From Streptomyces sp. CB02923 (lineage in GTDB: Bacteria > Actinomycetota > Actinomycetes > Streptomycetales > Streptomycetaceae), in the NCBI RefSeq assembly GCF_001905005.1, contig NZ_LWKZ01000024.1, forward strand, positions 181,427 to 245,426: a stretch of DNA of 64,000 nucleotides. Direction: 5' to 3'. The notes beneath the pieces were generated by a model that was not told where the DNA came from, ran no database searches, and worked only from the letters and a program-made list of their open reading frames with translations. Both the position numbers and the translations under genes were made by a program. Shown in pieces: positions 8,842 through 18,028 of the stretch. Position 1 is the first letter of the stretch; every line of letters begins with the position of its first letter.

Positions 8842-11066
8842 TGGAGCGCGCGACACGGCAGGCGGGCGCCATCCCGGACTTCAGCACGGTCGAGCTGGGC
8901 GAGCCGCAGGCACCCGCGGGCGACGCGGCGCAGTGGGCGGCCGCCGTCCAGGAGGCCACCGGCAAGGGCGTCGACGACCTCGTGTGGGAGACGCCCGAGG
9001 GCATCGAGGTCAAGCCGCTGTACACCGGCGAGGACCTGGCCGGGCTGGACTTCCTGCGGACGTACCCGGGCATCACGCCGTATCTGCGCGGCCCGTACCC
9101 GACCATGTACGTCAACCAGCCCTGGACGATCCGGCAGTACGCGGGCTTCTCCACCGCCGAGGAGTCCAACGCCTTCTACCGGCGCAACCTGGCGGCCGGT
9201 CAGAAGGGCCTGTCCGTCGCCTTCGACCTGCCGACCCACCGCGGCTACGACAGCGACCACCCGCGGGTGACCGGCGACGTCGGCATGGCGGGCGTGGCGA
9301 TCGACTCGATCTACGACATGCGGCAGCTCTTCTCCGGCATCCCGCTGGACCGGATGACGGTGTCGATGACGATGAACGGCGCGGTGCTGCCCGTCCTCGC
9401 CCTGTACATCGTCGCCGCGGAGGAGCAGGGCGTACCGCCCGAGAAGCTGGCCGGGACCATCCAGAACGACATCCTCAAGGAGTTCATGGTCCGCAACACC
9501 TACATCTATCCGCCGCGCCCCTCGATGCGGATCATCTCCGACATCTTCGCGTACACCTCGCAGAAGATGCCGCGCTACAACTCCATCTCGATCTCCGGCT
9601 ACCACATCCAGGAAGCGGGCGCGACGGCCGACCTGGAGCTGGCGTACACCCTCGCGGACGGCGTCGAGTACCTGAAGGCGGGCATCGACGCGGGGATGGA
9701 CGTGGACGCCTTCGCGCCGCGGCTGTCCTTCTTCTGGGCGATCGGCATGAACTTCTTCATGGAGGTCGCCAAGCTGCGGGCCGCCCGGCTGCTGTGGGCC
9801 AAGCTGGTGCAGCGGTTCGACCCGAAGAACCCGAAGTCCCTTTCCCTGCGCACCCACTCGCAGACCTCCGGCTGGTCGCTGACCGCGCAGGACGTGTTCA
9901 ACAACGTGACGCGTACGTGTGTGGAGGCGATGGCCGCGACACAGGGCCACACCCAGTCGTTGCACACCAACGCGCTGGACGAGGCCCTCGCCCTGCCCAC
10001 CGACTTCTCCGCCCGTATCGCGCGCAACACCCAGCTCTTCCTCCAGCAGGAGTCGGGCACCTGCCGGGTCATCGACCCGTGGGGCGGCAGCGCGTACGTC
10101 GAGAAGCTCACCCACGACCTGGCGCGGCGGGCCTGGCAGCACATCGAGGAGGTCGAGGCGGCCGGCGGCATGGCCAAGGCCATCGACGCGGGCATCCCCA
10201 AGCTGCGGGTGGAGGAGGCCGCGGCCCGTACCCAGGCGCGGATCGACTCGGGGCGGCAGGCGCTGATCGGCGTCAACAAGTACCGGGTGGACACCGACGA
10301 GCAGATCGACGTGCTCAAGGTCGACAACTCCGCGGTGCGCACCCAGCAGCTCGACAAGCTGCGGCGGCTGCGCGCCGAGCGCGACGAGGCGGCCTGCCAG
10401 GACGCGCTGCGGGCGCTGACCGCCGCCGCCGAGGCCGGTCCCGGCCAGGGCCTGGAGGGCAACCTGCTGGCGCTGGCGGTGGACGCGGCGCGCGCGATGG
10501 CGACCGTCGGTGAGATCTCCGACGCACTGGAGAAGGTCTACGGGCGCCACTCCGGCCAGATCCGTACGATCTCCGGTGTGTACCGAGACGAAGCAGGACC
10601 GTCCTCCGGCGTGGACCGGACCCGGGACCTGGTGGCGGAGTTCGAGCGGGCCGAGGGACGCCGGCCGCGCATCCTGGTCGCCAAGATGGGCCAGGACGGC
10701 CACGACCGCGGCCAGAAGGTGATCGCCACGGCCTTCGCCGACCTGGGCTTCGACGTGGACGTCGGCCCGCTGTTCCAGACGCCGGCGGAGGTCGCCCGGC
10801 AGGCCGTGGAGGCGGACGTGCACGTCGTCGGCGTCTCCTCGCTGGCCGCCGGACACCTGACGCTGGTGCCGGCGCTGCGCGAGGAACTGGCGGCGCAGGA
10901 CCGGGAGGACATCATGATCGTGGTCGGCGGGGTGATCCCGCCCGGTGACATCCCGGCGCTGCACGAGGCGGGCGCCGCGGCCGTCTTCCCGCCCGGTACG
11001 GTGATCCCGGATGCCGCCTACAACCTGGTCAAGGACCTCGCCGGGGTCCTCGGCCACGACCTGTGA
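8841..11066 (+). CDS. mutB: Methylmalonyl-CoA mutase large subunit
   Basis: This is the catalytic alpha subunit, 741 aa. The substrate barrel contains the conserved GLSVAFDLPTHRGYDSDHPR and RIISDIFAYTSQKMPRYNSI regions. The C-terminal cobalamin-binding domain carries the base-off ligand motif DGHDRG, with His at about residue 621, followed by the GVSSLAAGH and VVGGVIP loops. The ATG at 8841 overlaps the mutA stop (TGATG), and GGAGGTG lies just before it, so a GTG three bases earlier is less likely. It forms a heterodimer with MutA and is followed at once by the meaB chaperone gene. Confidence 0.97.
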   Translation: MERATRQAGAIPDFSTVELGEPQAPAGDAAQWAAAVQEATGKGVDDLVWETPEGIEVKPLYTGEDLAGLDFLRTYPGITPYLRGPYPTMYVNQPWTIRQYAGFSTAEESNAFYRRNLAAGQKGLSVAFDLPTHRGYDSDHPRVTGDVGMAGVAIDSIYDMRQLFSGIPLDRMTVSMTMNGAVLPVLALYIVAAEEQGVPPEKLAGTIQNDILKEFMVRNTYIYPPRPSMRIISDIFAYTSQKMPRYNSISISGYHIQEAGATADLELAYTLADGVEYLKAGIDAGMDVDAFAPRLSFFWAIGMNFFMEVAKLRAARLLWAKLVQRFDPKNPKSLSLRTHSQTSGWSLTAQDVFNNVTRTCVEAMAATQGHTQSLHTNALDEALALPTDFSARIARNTQLFLQQESGTCRVIDPWGGSAYVEKLTHDLARRAWQHIEEVEAAGGMAKAIDAGIPKLRVEEAAARTQARIDSGRQALIGVNKYRVDTDEQIDVLKVDNSAVRTQQLDKLRRLRAERDEAACQDALRALTAAAEAGPGQGLEGNLLALAVDAARAMATVGEISDALEKVYGRHSGQIRTISGVYRDEAGPSSGVDRTRDLVAEFERAEGRRPRILVAKMGQDGHDRGQKVIATAFADLGFDVDVGPLFQTPAEVARQAVEADVHVVGVSSLAAGHLTLVPALREELAAQDREDIMIVVGGVIPPGDIPALHEAGAAAVFPPGTVIPDAAYNLVKDLAGVLGHDL

Positions 11067-11075
11067 GCCACGACG

Positions 11076-12110
11076 TTGACGCCTGACACGCCCCGGCCCC
11101 GCGCGGCCCGCAAGCGACCGACGATCGACATCGACCAGTACGCGGCGGGCGTGCGCGAGGGCTCCCGGGCCTGGATCGCGCGCGCCATCACGCTGGTGGA
11201 GTCCACCCGGGCCGACCACCGGGCGCTGGCGCAGCGGCTGCTGGTCGAGCTGCTGCCGCACTCCGGCACGGCCCGGCGGGTGGGCATCAGCGGGGTGCCC
11301 GGAGTCGGCAAGTCGACATTCATCGACGCGCTGGGCTCCCAGCTGACGGGGGCCGGGCACCGGGTCGCCGTGCTGGCCGTCGACCCGTCGTCCAGCCGTA
11401 CCGGCGGCTCCATCCTCGGCGACAAGACGCGGATGGAGCGGCTGGCCGCCGACCCGGCGGCGTTCGTGCGCCCCTCCCCCACCTCGGGCACGCTCGGCGG
11501 GGTGGCGCGGGCGACGCGGGAGTCCATCGTCGTCATGGAGGCCGCGGGCTACGACGTGGTGCTCGTCGAGACGGTGGGCGTCGGCCAGTCCGAGACGGCC
11601 GTCGCGAACATGGTCGACACCTTCCTGCTGCTCACCCTCGCCCGCACCGGCGACCAGCTCCAGGGCATCAAGAAGGGCGTGCTGGAGCTGGCGGACCTGG
11701 TGTCGGTCAACAAGGCGGACGGGCCGCACGAGCGGGACGCCAAGTCGGCGGCGCGGGAGCTGTCCGGCGCGCTGCGCCTGCTCCAGCCCCCGGACGCCGC
11801 CTGGACCCCGCCGGTCCTGACGTGCAGCGCCCGCGAGGGCACCGGCCTGGACACCGTGTGGGACCGCGTCGAGCAGCACCGCAAGCTGCTGGAGTCCACC
11901 GGGGCACTCGCGGACAAGCGCCGTGACCAGCAGGTCGACTGGACCTGGTCGATGGTCCGCGAGCAGCTGCTGAACCGGCTCCGCGACCACCCCGGCGTCC
12001 GGGACGTGGGCCCGGAAGTGGAGCGGGAGGTACGGTCCGGCACGCTGACGGCGACGCTCGCGGCGGAGCGGATCCTCAAGGCGTTCGGAATGCCGGACGG
12101 CGAACTGTAG
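11076..12110 (+). CDS. meaB: MeaB/ArgK-type mutase chaperone GTPase
   Basis: This G3E-family P-loop GTPase of about 344 aa protects and reactivates methylmalonyl-CoA mutase by gating cofactor loading. The Walker A motif GVPGVGKST lies near residue 70. The family signature AVDPSSSRTGGSILGDKTRM, the GVGQSE switch and an SVNKADG base-recognition motif follow. It lies 9 nt after mutB, matching the usual mutase operon. The start is uncertain: the reading frame offers a TTG at 11076, and a later GTG near 11149 would shorten the protein to below the family norm, so I kept the TTG. Confidence 0.93.
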   Translation: MTPDTPRPRAARKRPTIDIDQYAAGVREGSRAWIARAITLVESTRADHRALAQRLLVELLPHSGTARRVGISGVPGVGKSTFIDALGSQLTGAGHRVAVLAVDPSSSRTGGSILGDKTRMERLAADPAAFVRPSPTSGTLGGVARATRESIVVMEAAGYDVVLVETVGVGQSETAVANMVDTFLLLTLARTGDQLQGIKKGVLELADLVSVNKADGPHERDAKSAARELSGALRLLQPPDAAWTPPVLTCSAREGTGLDTVWDRVEQHRKLLESTGALADKRRDQQVDWTWSMVREQLLNRLRDHPGVRDVGPEVEREVRSGTLTATLAAERILKAFGMPDGEL

Positions 12111-12128
12111 CGGCGGGGCGCCCCGGGC

Positions 12129-12503
12129 TCACGCCGGGGACATCACCTCGTACAGATTCCGGTCGCCGTCCGCGAAGAACAGGCCGCGCGGGCAGAGCGG
12201 GTGGTCGGTCCGGCCGTTGTCCGGGTGGGCGGGGTCGTTGCCGTAGGGCACGCCGGCCGCCCGGATGCGGGCGAGGATCCAGTCGAAGGTGTCCGGGTCC
12301 ACGTCGAAGGCGAGATGGTGCCCTTCGGGGTCCGGCACCGTCATGAAGTCGAGGGTGAGCTGCTCGTTGACGCGTACGGGCGCGAAGTGCCCGTTGCGGC
12401 CGGCCGGCGGCAGTTCCTCCAAACCCATGACCGAGGCGAAGAACCGGGCCGCCGCGCGGTGGTCGGAGGCGGGCACGATGGTGTGGTTGAGGGTGACGGG
12501 CAC
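12129..12503 (-). CDS. VOC-family (glyoxalase-like) protein
   Basis: This is a single-domain VOC protein of 124 aa, starting at GTG and reading NHTIVPASDHRAAARFF. It has paired beta-alpha-beta units and possible metal ligands in the first strand (His) and the last strand (NLYEVMSP, Glu). It is the third of a leftward group (dehydrogenase, LysR regulator, this gene), but spacing of about 50 nt makes co-transcription only likely. The substrate is unknown. Confidence 0.85.
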   Translation of the reverse strand: MPVTLNHTIVPASDHRAAARFFASVMGLEELPPAGRNGHFAPVRVNEQLTLDFMTVPDPEGHHLAFDVDPDTFDWILARIRAAGVPYGNDPAHPDNGRTDHPLCPRGLFFADGDRNLYEVMSPA

Positions 12504-12551
12504 GGGTGTTCCCCCGGGGTCGGTGAAGCGCCCACCGTACGGAGCGAGTGC

Positions 12552-13448
12552 TCACTCCGTCAACGGAGTTCCCCGGTCGGCGAAGTGGGCGGCGGCCGCC
12601 TCCTCGAAGCGTCGCTCCGCCTCGGAGACGTAGGTGTCCGCGCGCCGCACCAGGCTGAGGGTGCGGCGGCAGCCCGGGACGTCCAGGCGCAGCCAGTGGA
12701 CCGGCGCTTCGGCCGTCTCGTTTCGCGCGAGCGCCGGAATGAGCCCGATGCCCAGCCCGGCGCCGATCAGGAACTGGGTCGCGGCCGGCTCGTCGCCCTC
12801 GCAGGTGATGACGGGCGTACGGCCCGCCGCGGCGAACAGCCGGTCGAGCAGCTCGCGTTGCCAGTGCCCGGTGCGCGTGGTGACGAACGGTTCGTCCACG
12901 ACATCCGCCAGGCCGACGCGGCCCCGCCCGGCCAGCGGGTGGCCGGCCGGGACGGCGAGCAGCACGTCCTCCTCCATCAGCACCACCGAACGCAGCCCGG
13001 ACCCGCCCAGCGGCTGCGAGGCGACACAGAAATCCACCTCCCGCGCCGCCAGCTGACGCCGCATCACGGCAGCGGTCGACTGGTGGAGGCGTATCTCGAC
13101 GCCGGGGTGCGCGGCCCGGAAGGCGGAGAGCAGCGAGGAGAGCGTCAGCAGCGTCTCGGCGGCGACCACGACCCGCCCCTGGTCCAGCCCGGCGGCGTCC
13201 GCCAGCTCGCGCCGCGCGTCGTCCAGTTCGCCGAGCGCGCGCTCGACGCGGCGCAGCAGGGCCGCGCCGTACCGGTTGAGGCGGATCGCACGTCCCTGCC
13301 GGTCGAAGAGCAGGACACCGAGTTCGGCCTCCAGCCGGGCGATCGTCCGGCTCACCGCGGGCTGCGCGATGCGCAGTTCGGCCGCGGCCCTGCTGATGTG
13401 CTCGTGCCGGGCCACCACCCGGAACGTCCGCAGGGACGTCAGATCCAC
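12552..13448 (-). CDS. LysR-family transcriptional regulator
   Basis: This is a typical LysR regulator of 298 aa. The N-terminal winged helix-turn-helix reads LRTFRVVARHEHISRAAAEL and AQPAVSRTIARLEAELG. A linker helix and a periplasmic-binding-protein-like effector domain (about 90-295) follow. It starts at GTG, 13 nt after the stop of the short-chain dehydrogenase, so it is probably in the same transcript. Because LysR regulators usually control a divergent neighbour and none is present here, the target is not obvious. Confidence 0.93.
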   Translation of the reverse strand: MDLTSLRTFRVVARHEHISRAAAELRIAQPAVSRTIARLEAELGVLLFDRQGRAIRLNRYGAALLRRVERALGELDDARRELADAAGLDQGRVVVAAETLLTLSSLLSAFRAAHPGVEIRLHQSTAAVMRRQLAAREVDFCVASQPLGGSGLRSVVLMEEDVLLAVPAGHPLAGRGRVGLADVVDEPFVTTRTGHWQRELLDRLFAAAGRTPVITCEGDEPAATQFLIGAGLGIGLIPALARNETAEAPVHWLRLDVPGCRRTLSLVRRADTYVSEAERRFEEAAAAHFADRGTPLTE

Positions 13449-13461
13449 TCCGGGCTCCCGC

Positions 13462-14292
13462 TCAGACGGTGAGGCCGCCGTCGACGGGCAGGATCGCGCC
13501 CGTCACGTACGAGGCCCGGTCGCTGAGCAGCCACGCGGCGGCCTGCGCCACCTCGTCGGGGGCGGCCGCGCGGCGCAGCGGCGTACGGGCCGTGAGCCGG
13601 TCGACGACGTCCGGTTCGCGGGCGGCCCAGTCCTCGATCATGGCGGTCATGGTCGTGCCGGGGGCGACGGCGTTCACACGGATGCCCTGGGGGCCGTACT
13701 CGACGGCGGCGGTCTGGGTGAGGCTGTTGACGGCCCGCTTGGAGGCGCCGTACAGGCTCATCCCGGCGGACGGCTTGAGGCTGCCGACGCTGCTGTTGTT
13801 CACGATGGCGCCGGTGCCCGCGGTGGCGGTGATCGCCCGTATCTCGGCGGCCATCGCCAGCCATACGCCCCGGTGGTTGACGGCGGTGATCCGGTCGAAC
13901 TCCGCAACCGGGATCTCGGCCAGCGGAGCGTGCCCGATACCCATGCCCGCGTTGTTGAACGCGCCGTCCAGGCGGCCGTGGCGCTCCACGGCCGTGTCCA
14001 CCGCCCGTTGTACGTCGTCCGGGTCCGCCAGGTCGGCGACGACGTGATCGGCGATGCCGCCCGCCGCCCGTACCTCCTCGGCCACCGCGGCCAGTTCGGG
14101 GCCGGTCCGCGCGGTCAGCACGACGGCGGCCCCCTCGCGCGCGAACAGCCGTGCCGCGGCGGCGCCGATGCCACGTCCCGCGCCGGTGATCAGCAGGACC
14201 TTGCCGTCCAGCAGTCCGGCGCCCATCGCGCCCGGTCCCGCGTCCGTACCCGGTCCCGCGTCCGTACCCGTCGTCTCCGTCATGCCGATCAT
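13462..14292 (-). CDS. Short-chain dehydrogenase/reductase
   Basis: This classical SDR has 276 aa from the ATG at 14292. The cofactor loop TGAGRGIG follows an N-terminal extension, the NNAG motif is present, the catalytic Ser lies in NNSSVGS, and YGASK carries the Tyr and Lys. The C-terminal VDGGLTV is the usual family end. An Asp after the second strand is absent (VVLTARTG), which fits NADP preference, though this is inference. The start overlaps the laccase stop by ATGA, so the two are coupled. The extension contains an 18-bp tandem repeat. The substrate is unknown. Confidence 0.92.
   Translation of the reverse strand: MIGMTETTGTDAGPGTDAGPGAMGAGLLDGKVLLITGAGRGIGAAAARLFAREGAAVVLTARTGPELAAVAEEVRAAGGIADHVVADLADPDDVQRAVDTAVERHGRLDGAFNNAGMGIGHAPLAEIPVAEFDRITAVNHRGVWLAMAAEIRAITATAGTGAIVNNSSVGSLKPSAGMSLYGASKRAVNSLTQTAAVEYGPQGIRVNAVAPGTTMTAMIEDWAAREPDVVDRLTARTPLRRAAAPDEVAQAAAWLLSDRASYVTGAILPVDGGLTV
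14231..14266. repeat. 18-bp perfect tandem repeat (2 copies) in SDR 5' end
   Basis: Two exact copies of CCCGGTCCCGCGTCCGTA (14231-14248 and 14249-14266) encode a repeated Gly-Thr-Asp-Ala-Gly-Pro unit in the dehydrogenase N-terminal extension. The repeat is in frame, so copy-number change would only alter a flexible tail. Confidence 0.95.
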
Positions 14293-15314
14293 TGTGCCGG
14301 AGGCCGCCGCGGCGCCTGTCCATGACCTCCGGGCCCGCCGTGGGTGCCGTGGCTGCCGTGCCCGTCGTGTCCGGGGACCGTGCCGTCCGGTTTGGCGATC
14401 AGGAGCAGGCCGGCCATGCCCATGTCGGAGTGGCTCTGGACGTGGCAGTGGTACATCCACGCGCCGGCGCCCGCGCCCTCACCCGCGAGGAACTGGAAGC
14501 CGAAGGAGTCGGCGGGGCCGGTGATCTTGTTGTCGATGACGCGGCTGGTGTCGGCCGGGCCGTCCAGCAGGCCGGTGCGGTTGTCCGCCCAGCGGTGACC
14601 GTGCAGGTGGAAGGTGTGGTAATACTCGCCGTGCGTGATCGAGACGATCTCGACGCGGTCCCCCACCGTGGCGGTGAAGTCCGGCCCTTTCGGCAGGTTG
14701 TTGATCGTCATGTCGTTGAAGACGATGGTGAACTGCCGGTCCGGCAGCGGGTCTCCGGCTCGCCGCACCACCACCGGCCCGTACAGGCCCCGGCGGATGC
14801 CGCCCGTGCCGTGCTCGGTGCCCACCACGTGGTCGTGGTAGTGCCAGTAGCCCGCGCTGCCCGGCCGCCAGGTGCCGTCCGCGCGGCGGCCGGGGGCGTG
14901 GGTGCGCCAGGTGTACGTACGGGTGGCGCCGGGTTCCAGGTGGCTGCGGTTCATCCGGGTGCCGTCGCTGGCCACGTCGTAGTCGAGGCCGTGGACGTGC
15001 AGACTGGCCGCGGTTTTCAGGGTGTTCTCGCACTCGATGTGCAGGGTGTCGCCCTCGACCAGTTCGATCGGCGGGCCCGGGATGGTCGCCTTCCCCTTCT
15101 CCAGGCCGTAGCCGAGCTGCCCGTCCGGCAGCTCCTCGATGTAGAGCTTCAGGTGCCTGACCGCGCCCGCGGCGACGGCGGAGCGGCCGGTGCCCGCCGG
15201 GCGGACGGCGGCCACGGCCGGGGCCGCTGCCGTGCCGAGTGCCGCGACGGCGGCGCCCGTGGCGAGGAGACGGCGGTTGAAACCGCGTCTGGGGACGTCG
15301 GGTTCCTCGGTCAT
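14289..15314 (-). CDS. Small two-domain laccase (SLAC-type multicopper oxidase)
   Basis: This secreted two-domain multicopper oxidase of 341 aa oxidises phenols with reduction of oxygen to water. The twin-arginine signal RRGFNRR is followed by a hydrophobic stretch. Copper ligands occur in LHVHGLD, YWHYHDHVVG, YYHTFHLHGHRW and the C-terminal HCHVQSHSDMGM, covering type 1 and the trinuclear centre. It matches the Streptomyces coelicolor SLAC sequence as I remember it along most of its length. The C-terminal tail is Gly/His-rich and may bind metal. I took the ATG at 15314 because the Tat motif follows within 15 residues. Confidence 0.95.
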   Translation of the reverse strand: MTEEPDVPRRGFNRRLLATGAAVAALGTAAAPAVAAVRPAGTGRSAVAAGAVRHLKLYIEELPDGQLGYGLEKGKATIPGPPIELVEGDTLHIECENTLKTAASLHVHGLDYDVASDGTRMNRSHLEPGATRTYTWRTHAPGRRADGTWRPGSAGYWHYHDHVVGTEHGTGGIRRGLYGPVVVRRAGDPLPDRQFTIVFNDMTINNLPKGPDFTATVGDRVEIVSITHGEYYHTFHLHGHRWADNRTGLLDGPADTSRVIDNKITGPADSFGFQFLAGEGAGAGAWMYHCHVQSHSDMGMAGLLLIAKPDGTVPGHDGHGSHGTHGGPGGHGQAPRRPPAQ

Positions 15315-15499
15315 CGTGCTCCCACGGCAGGAGGGGACGGGGCGGAGGGGATGCCTGGGACGGTAGCCGTACGACCTCCGTTTATCCACACTCAGGACAA
15401 AGTTGGGTGCGTTACGGCCATAGCTCTTGGCGCGTCACCGAAAGGGGTCTAGCTTCAACGGCTGCTGCTGTCCGTGGCCACAGAGGGGCGGGTGCACCC

Positions 15500-18028
15500 G
15501 TGCGACCGATCCGGCACCAACTACCACGGCCGTTGCGTGTGGTGAAGCGCACCGGCAGACGCAGACCTCCGAAACGTCCGGCGGCCGGGCGGGCCGCCGC
15601 CCTTTCGTCGCTGGTGCTGGCCGTGTCGGCGGCCCTGCTCGGCGGCGCTCCGGCGAGCGCCTCCGGACCGGACCCCGGGCTGCGGCTGCCCACTCCCCCG
15701 GGCGGCGAGAACGTCCGCGTCCTGGTCTTCCACGCCTCGGCGGGCGCGGAGCCGCCCACGGTCGACGCGGGGATCGAGGCCGTCGAGCGGATCGGCCGCC
15801 AGGGGCCGCCCGCGGAGCACTTCGCGGTGGACGCGACCGACGACGCGTCGGTCTTCACCGACCCGCGCCTCGGGACGTACAACGCGGTCGTCTTCCTCAC
15901 CGGCGGCGGCGACCTGCTCGATCCGGAGCAGGAGGCGGGCCTGGAGAGTTATCTGAAGGCCGGGGGCGGGTTCGTCGGCATCCATGACGCGGCCCGCGCC
16001 GAGCCGTACTCCGACTGGTTCACCGGCCTGATCGGGGCCCGGCCCGCGGCCACCGTGCCGGGTACGGCGCAGCGGGCCGTCGTCGAGGTCGGCGACCGCG
16101 GCCACCCGGCCACGAAGGACCTGCCCGTGCAGTGGAAGCGGCCGGACAAGTGGCTCAACTGGGCGGTCAACCCCAGCGGTTCGGTGCACACCGTGGCCAG
16201 GGTGCGGGAGAACACCTACCGGCCCGGCCCCGGCGCCAACGGCTGGGACCATCCCGTCTCCTGGTGCCGCGACTACGACGGCGGCCGGTCGTTCTACACC
16301 GGCATGGGCGGCACACCCGACAGCTTCCGCGAGGCCGACTTCCGTACGCATCTGCGCGGCGCGCTGCTGTGGACCACCCGGCTGGCCCGCGCCGACTGCC
16401 GGGCCACCATCGCCTCGTACTACAAGGCCGAACGGCTCACCGCCCCCAACCAGCCGGGCAAATCCGACCAGATCGGCGAGCCGCACGGGCTGGTCACCGC
16501 CGGAGACGGCCGGGTCTTCTCTATCGGCCGCGGCGGCGGTGACGCCAGCGCCCCGGTCGTCACCGACTGGAACGATCCGGCCGTCGGCAAGGGCGAGGGC
16601 ACCGTCCACGTCTGGGACCCGAAGACCGGCAGGGTCTCCCTCGTGGGGACGGTCACCGTCTTCGGCAACAAGGGCGGCGGCGACGAACTCGTCAAGAACG
16701 AGGAAGGGCTGCTCGGCATCGAACTGGACCCGGCCTTCCTCGCCAACGGCTGGGTCTACCTGCACTACACCCCGCACTCCGGCGTCGACCGGAGCACCCG
16801 CACGGCCGAGCGCCGCGTCTCCCGCTTCACCCTGGACGCCAGGACGAACACGCTGGACCCGGCCTCCGAGAAGGTGCTGCTGAAGTGGCCGGTGCAGGTG
16901 CACAGCTGCTGTCACGCGGGCGGCGGCATGGCCTGGGACTCGAAGAAGAACCTGTACATCGCCACGGGGGACAACAACTCCTCGCGCTTCAGCGACGGTT
17001 ACTCCGGCAACAACCCGCAGCCGATGTACCGGGGCGTCGCCTTCGCCGACGCCCGGCGCACCGCGGGCAACACCCACAACCTCAACGGCAAGATCCTGCG
17101 CATCCACCCCGAGCCGGACGGCACCTACACCCTCCCCGAAGGCAACCTCTTCACGGGCAAGGAGCCGGACGAGGGCGGTGGCAAGACCCGCGGGGAGATC
17201 TATGTGATGGGCGTACGCAACCCTTCGCGCATCTCCGTCGACCCGAAGACCGACACGCTCTACGCGGGCTGGGTCGGACCGGACGCGACCGAACCCAGCA
17301 CCACCTGGGGCCCGGCCAAGTACGACACGTTCGCCGCGATCACCCACGCGGGCAACCGCGGCTGGCCGTACTGCATGGGCAACAACCAGCCGTACCGCGA
17401 CCGCAATCTGCCCGACCCGTCGAAGCCGCTGGGCTGGTACGACTGCGAGCACCTCAAGAACGAGTCGCCGCACAACGACGGCCTGGTCTCCCTCCCGCCC
17501 GCCGAGCCCAACAACGTCTGGTACGCGCCGCAGGGCGGCGGCCCCGACTTCCCGCGCGACGCCCAGGGCGTCCCCAGCTACCGGGTGTCCGAGCAGAAGC
17601 TGCTGCTCCCGTGGCTCAAGGGCGGCGGCCAGGCCGCGATGGACGGCCCGGTCCACCGCCACGACGCGGCCGTCACCGGCCGGGGCGCCTGGCCCGCGTA
17701 CTGGGACGGCAAGTGGTTCGTCGGTGACTTCTACGACGGCGACCAGCCACGGCACGCGCTGGTGATGGACCCGCGTACGGCGGGTTCGGGCGGCCTGCCG
17801 GCGCACGCGGAGAGCCTGGACAAGATCGTGCCGGTCGGCGCCGACGGCATCCGCAACCTCATGGGCTGGACGTTCGGCCCCGACGGCGCGCTGTACGTCC
17901 TCGACTACGGGCGCGGCTTCTTCACCTCGGACGCCAAGTCCGCGCTGTGGCGGGTGACGTACACGGGCGGCGAGCCCACCCCGCGCGCCGCGGACCTGGC
18001 CCGCGGGGGACGGGAGGCCGGGCGATGA
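15500..18028 (+). CDS. Secreted ThuA-domain / glucose-sorbosone dehydrogenase fusion
   Basis: This exported two-domain protein has about 842 aa. After a long basic signal region and a hydrophobic core (LSSLVLAVSAALLGGAPASA) comes a ThuA-like domain (about 60-240; VRVLVFHASA, GGGFVGIHDAA, HPVSW). A six-bladed propeller of the glucose/sorbosone (PQQ-type) dehydrogenase family then extends to about 820, with EEGLLGIELDP, GGGMAWDSKKNLYIATGDN and EIYVMGVRNPSRI. The GTG at 15500 was chosen for a GAGGGG upstream; the GTG at 15542 is an alternative. It overlaps the next gene by ATGA. ThuA and sugar-dehydrogenase modules act on sugars and keto-sugars, but the exact substrate is unknown. Confidence 0.87.
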   Translation: MRPIRHQLPRPLRVVKRTGRRRPPKRPAAGRAAALSSLVLAVSAALLGGAPASASGPDPGLRLPTPPGGENVRVLVFHASAGAEPPTVDAGIEAVERIGRQGPPAEHFAVDATDDASVFTDPRLGTYNAVVFLTGGGDLLDPEQEAGLESYLKAGGGFVGIHDAARAEPYSDWFTGLIGARPAATVPGTAQRAVVEVGDRGHPATKDLPVQWKRPDKWLNWAVNPSGSVHTVARVRENTYRPGPGANGWDHPVSWCRDYDGGRSFYTGMGGTPDSFREADFRTHLRGALLWTTRLARADCRATIASYYKAERLTAPNQPGKSDQIGEPHGLVTAGDGRVFSIGRGGGDASAPVVTDWNDPAVGKGEGTVHVWDPKTGRVSLVGTVTVFGNKGGGDELVKNEEGLLGIELDPAFLANGWVYLHYTPHSGVDRSTRTAERRVSRFTLDARTNTLDPASEKVLLKWPVQVHSCCHAGGGMAWDSKKNLYIATGDNNSSRFSDGYSGNNPQPMYRGVAFADARRTAGNTHNLNGKILRIHPEPDGTYTLPEGNLFTGKEPDEGGGKTRGEIYVMGVRNPSRISVDPKTDTLYAGWVGPDATEPSTTWGPAKYDTFAAITHAGNRGWPYCMGNNQPYRDRNLPDPSKPLGWYDCEHLKNESPHNDGLVSLPPAEPNNVWYAPQGGGPDFPRDAQGVPSYRVSEQKLLLPWLKGGGQAAMDGPVHRHDAAVTGRGAWPAYWDGKWFVGDFYDGDQPRHALVMDPRTAGSGGLPAHAESLDKIVPVGADGIRNLMGWTFGPDGALYVLDYGRGFFTSDAKSALWRVTYTGGEPTPRAADLARGGREAGR

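Noticed and set aside
7887..11990. A very long leftward open frame opposite mutA-mutB-meaB
   Set aside because: It is a GC-bias shadow. Its translation is low-complexity Arg/Gly/Val with no domain, while the + strand encodes three clear proteins.
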